The position numbers were made by a program, and so were the translations under genes. Shown here piece by piece: positions 6,451 to 8,551 of a stretch of DNA of 8,551 nucleotides. Position 1 is the first letter of the stretch. Every line of letters begins with the position of its first letter. This DNA comes from DATFGK01 sp046712825 (lineage in GTDB: Bacteria > Actinomycetota > AC-67), in the NCBI GenBank assembly GCA_046712825.1, contig JBKKCR010000143.1, positions 1 through 8,551 of the forward strand, written 5' to 3'. The notes under the pieces were generated by a model. It was given only the letters and a program-made list of their open reading frames with translations, searched no databases and was not told the DNA's origin.

Positions 6451-8070
6451 ATGATGCCAGGCGATCCGCAGACCATCCCCGAGCTGGTGCGCGCAGCTGC
6501 TCGGGAATTCGGCGCAGTTGAAGCGGTGGTCGATGAAAAGCTACGCCTCGACTTTTCGGAGCTCGCCGTTCGCGTGAGCGAGGCAGTGCGCGCCTCGATC
6601 TCGGCGGGCCTCGTCGTGGGGGATCGCGTCGCGATCTGGGCCCCTAACTGCTGGGAGTGGATCGTCGCCGCGCTCGGCGTCGTGTCGGCCGGCGGGGTGC
6701 TCGTTCCGATCAACACGCGCTTCAAGGGACGCGAAGCCGGCTACGTGATCCAACGAAGCGGCGCGCGGATGCTCTTCACGGTGCGCGGGTTCCTGGGATT
6801 CGATTACCCAGAGATGCTTCAGGAGGCGCACGGCCCGGTCGCGAACGGCCGGCCGGTCGAGGAGCTCGAGAGCCTCGAGCGGATCGTGCTCTTGCGCGGT
6901 GACCCGATCCGGGGAACCGAACCCTTCGCCGCGTTCATCCACGACTCGGAGCACGCAACCGAGGAGGAGGAAGACGTGCGAGTGGGCGCCGTGAAGCCGG
7001 CCGACCTCTCCGACATCATCTTCACCTCCGGCACCACCGGGAAGCCCAAAGGCGTCATGACCACCCACGAACAAACCCTGCGCGTCTTCCAGGTCTGGTC
7101 CCGCGCCGTCGGGCTCCGCGAAGGGGACCGCTACCTGATCGTCAACCCGTTCTTCCACACGTTCGGGTACAAGGCCGGGATCCTCGCCTGCCTCATGCGC
7201 GGCGCGACGATCGTCCCTCACGCCGTGTTCGATGCGCCGAGCGTGCTCGCGAAGATCGCGTCGGAGAAGGTCACCGTCTTGCCGGGCCCCCCCACGCTGT
7301 ACCAGTCGATCCTCAACCATCCCGATCGCGCTTCGTTCGACCTGTCGTCGCTTCGGCTCGCGGTGACAGGCGCCGCCGTCGTCCCGGTAGCGTTGATCGA
7401 GGCGATGCGCGCCGACCTCGGCTTCGAGACGGTTCTCACCGCGTACGGGCTCACCGAGTCGACGGGCACCGCGACGATGTGCCGGCCGACCGACGACGCT
7501 ACGACGATCGCGACGACGTCGGGCTGCGCGATCCCCGATACAGAGGTCCGCGTTGTCGACGACGCCGGGATCGAGGTCCCTCGCGGGGAGCCTGGCGAGG
7601 TCGTGATCCGCGGCTACAACGTGATGAAGGGCTACTTCGAGGATCCCGAGCAGACCGCCGAGACGATCGACGCCGGCGGCTGGCTTCATACCGGCGACGT
7701 CGGCGTGATGGACGACCGCGGTTACCTCCGGATCACCGACCGCAAGAAGGACATGTTCATCGTCGGGGGCTTCAACGCCTACCCCGCCGAGATCGAGTCC
7801 GAGCTGATCCGCCACCCGGCGATCGCGCAGGCGGCGGTCGTCGGCGTGCCCGACGAACGCCTCGGCGAGGTCGGCGTCGCGTTCGTCGTTCCGCGCGCGG
7901 GCTCGACCGTCGATCCCGTCGCGGTGATCGCGTGGGCGCGCGAGCAGATGGCGAACTACAAGGTTCCGCGCCGGGTTGAGGTCGTCGAAGCGCTCCCCGT
8001 CAACGCGAGCGGCAAGGTGCTCAAGTTCGAGCTCCGAGAGCAAGCGGCGAAGCTCCTGGCGGGCGGCTGA
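6451..8070 (+). CDS. fadD3: FadD3-like acyl-CoA synthetase (adenylate-forming ligase)
   Basis: This 539-aa AMP-binding CoA ligase activates a carboxylic acid to an acyl-adenylate and then to a CoA thioester. All ANL core motifs are present in order: the P-loop FTSGTTGKPKG (191-201), NPFFHTFG (232-239), YGLTES (332-337), GWLHTGD (410-416), the hinge ITDRKKDMFIVGGFNAYPAEIE region (about 428-449), and the catalytic lysine K522 in NASGKV. Stretches such as FGYKAGILACL, TVLPGPPTLYQS and SSLRLAVTGAA closely match my recollection of mycobacterial FadD3. FadD3 activates the steroid C/D-ring propionate HIP in cholesterol breakdown. Substrate identity is inferred and could be another cyclic or medium-chain acid. 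The start is the first of two adjacent ATGs, 3 nt after the LLM stop, without a Shine-Dalgarno sequence, so translation is likely coupled. I saw no KstR2-like palindrome in the region upstream of the operon. Confidence 0.9.
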   Translation: MMPGDPQTIPELVRAAAREFGAVEAVVDEKLRLDFSELAVRVSEAVRASISAGLVVGDRVAIWAPNCWEWIVAALGVVSAGGVLVPINTRFKGREAGYVIQRSGARMLFTVRGFLGFDYPEMLQEAHGPVANGRPVEELESLERIVLLRGDPIRGTEPFAAFIHDSEHATEEEEDVRVGAVKPADLSDIIFTSGTTGKPKGVMTTHEQTLRVFQVWSRAVGLREGDRYLIVNPFFHTFGYKAGILACLMRGATIVPHAVFDAPSVLAKIASEKVTVLPGPPTLYQSILNHPDRASFDLSSLRLAVTGAAVVPVALIEAMRADLGFETVLTAYGLTESTGTATMCRPTDDATTIATTSGCAIPDTEVRVVDDAGIEVPRGEPGEVVIRGYNVMKGYFEDPEQTAETIDAGGWLHTGDVGVMDDRGYLRITDRKKDMFIVGGFNAYPAEIESELIRHPAIAQAAVVGVPDERLGEVGVAFVVPRAGSTVDPVAVIAWAREQMANYKVPRRVEVVEALPVNASGKVLKFELREQAAKLLAGG

Positions 8071-8072
8071 GA

Positions 8073-8090
8073 GCCGGGCCGCGGTCCGGC
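8073..8090 (+). terminator. Hairpin just after fadD3-like stop
   Basis: GCCGGGC (8073-8079) can pair with GTCCGGC (8084-8090) with one G-U pair and a CGCG loop, starting two bases after the stop. There is no T-tract. A terminator or 3'-end stabilising hairpin for the LLM-fadD3 operon is plausible. Confidence 0.4.
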
Positions 8091-8403
8091 CTGAGCAAGA
8101 CAATCCCGCCGACCTGCACGCCTGCGTCAGGATCTGCGCGTTTCCGCGAAGGGTGACCCAGAACGGTACTCCTGGAGCAGGGTTGTTGGTCACGCCTTGG
8201 GGGAGGGTTCCGGCGTCCGCCCACGCCTTCGCGAGCGAGTCGGGTCCAGGTTGGTGTAACCGATCCACGCCGTACCGGCACAGGGGTCGGTCGTGCAGGC
8301 ACGTGCGCATCTTCGAGCGTGGCGTCCCCGTCACAAGCGTCCGTCGCCACGCCTTCCAGTCTTTGTCTGTAGGACGAGGCCTGCAAGCCTTCCCCAGTAA
8401 ATC
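8091..8403. other. Gene-poor segment of unknown content
   Basis: No confident gene is seen here. The minus strand is open in a frame from a TTG at 8415 through this segment and on into the antisense of fadD3, and the plus strand is open from a GTG near 8153 to the right edge. Neither frame has a ribosome site or a family match, and the minus frame has noticeably less G/C at third positions than the real genes. The octamer CACGCCTT occurs three times (8191, 8222, 8348). GCGTGGCG (8317-8324) pairs perfectly with CGCCACGC (8345-8352). A decayed gene, an unrecognised RNA, or plain spacer all remain possible. I saw no tRNA, RNase P RNA, SRP RNA or tmRNA signature. Confidence 0.5.
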
Positions 8404-8438
8404 AGTCCGCCCCAAGGCTGGGGCCCTTGGGGCGAACT
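8404..8438 (-). terminator. Strong hairpin downstream of the acidic-tail gene
   Basis: AGTCCGCCCCAAGG (8404-8417) pairs with CCTTGGGGCGAACT (8425-8438) over 14 bp with one mismatch around a 7-base loop. It begins 21 bases beyond the minus-strand stop at 8460. On the minus strand the stem is followed by GATTTACT, weakly T-rich, which fits an intrinsic terminator for the gene entering from the right. Confidence 0.7.
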
Positions 8439-8459
8439 GTGGTGGGGGAGATGCTCTGA

Positions 8460-8551
8460 TCAGTCGTCGGACGAGGAGTCCTCCTCGGGTCCCTCGGCCG
8501 TGTCGTCATCTACGTCGGAGTCTTCGTCGACGTCGTCAGCGTCGTCAGCGT
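8460..8551 (-). CDS. Acidic C-terminal tail of a protein (continues past the right edge)
   Basis: Reading the minus strand from the right edge gives 29 residues ending in a TGA at 8460-8462. The sequence is almost all Asp, Glu, Ser and Ala (ADDADDVDEDSD... ...PEEDSSSDD). Acidic disordered tails like this occur on many unrelated actinobacterial proteins, so no function can be named. The minus frame is preferred because a strong hairpin lies 21 bases past its stop. The Ser-rich alternative on the plus strand is closed by a TGA at 8457-8459 and has no good start. The Asp codons (mainly GAC, with GCT/GTC between) produce the short GTCGTCAGC repeats seen on the plus strand. Confidence 0.65.
   Translation of the reverse strand, partial: ADDADDVDEDSDVDDDTAEGPEEDSSSDD

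Noticed and set aside
6541..8415. Long open frame (624 codons) on the minus strand opposite fadD3
   Set aside because: It is antisense to a fully motif-complete CoA ligase, is rich in Arg/Asp/His, and has only a TTG start inside the 8404-8438 hairpin.
8153..8551. Plus-strand frame open from a GTG near 8153 to the right edge
   Set aside because: It ends in an Arg-rich run that is simply the antisense of the acidic tail, crosses a strong hairpin, and has no ribosome site or recognisable motif.
8511..8551. GTCGTCAGC-like short repeats as a possible tandem-repeat array
   Set aside because: They are explained by repeated Asp and Ala codons in the acidic tail on the minus strand.

Overview
This is a GC-rich window with strong G/C bias at third codon positions, GTG starts and two F420-type luciferase-like monooxygenase (LLM) genes. 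It also carries a FadD3-like CoA ligase and a leaderless-type start. Together these point to an actinobacterium, probably an uncultured high-GC lineage. The genus cannot be read from the sequence, and no rRNA, tRNA, CRISPR array or intact insertion sequence was seen.

Layout, left to right. (1) The 3' end of an unrecognised small gene (+) runs in from the left edge. Its stop overlaps the stop of a convergent gene by 4 nt. (2) A minus-strand pair follows: a 70-aa dodecin-like protein, then an MBL-fold hydrolase with a complete metal-binding motif set. (3) A 123-bp divergent promoter region separates that pair from a plus-strand pair: an LLM oxidoreductase and an EamA/DMT transporter only 3 nt downstream. 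(4) A 66-bp convergent gap holds a long palindrome, probably a two-way terminator. (5) A secreted CocE/NonD (S15) alpha/beta hydrolase lies on the minus strand. (6) A 106-bp divergent region leads to a second plus-strand pair: an LLM oxidoreductase that looks leaderless, and a FadD3-like acyl-CoA ligase 3 nt downstream. (7) A gene-poor stretch of 389 bp follows, with a strong hairpin at its right end. (8) The acidic C-terminal tail of a minus-strand gene continues past the right edge.

How the genes may work together (inference): the window reads as small catabolic or redox modules, each of two genes at most. The secreted hydrolase could release acids or amines outside the cell. The LLM enzymes would carry out F420- or flavin-dependent redox steps. 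The FadD3-like ligase would activate a carboxylate, possibly a steroid-ring or similar cyclic propionate, as a CoA thioester. The EamA protein would export or import a small molecule.

I found no defence system, biosynthetic cluster or clearly new system. The items most worth a second look are the dodecin-like protein that lacks the flavin-contacting residues, the mirrored promoter-like boxes at 1531-1585, the leaderless start at 5602, and the unexplained 8091-8403 segment.
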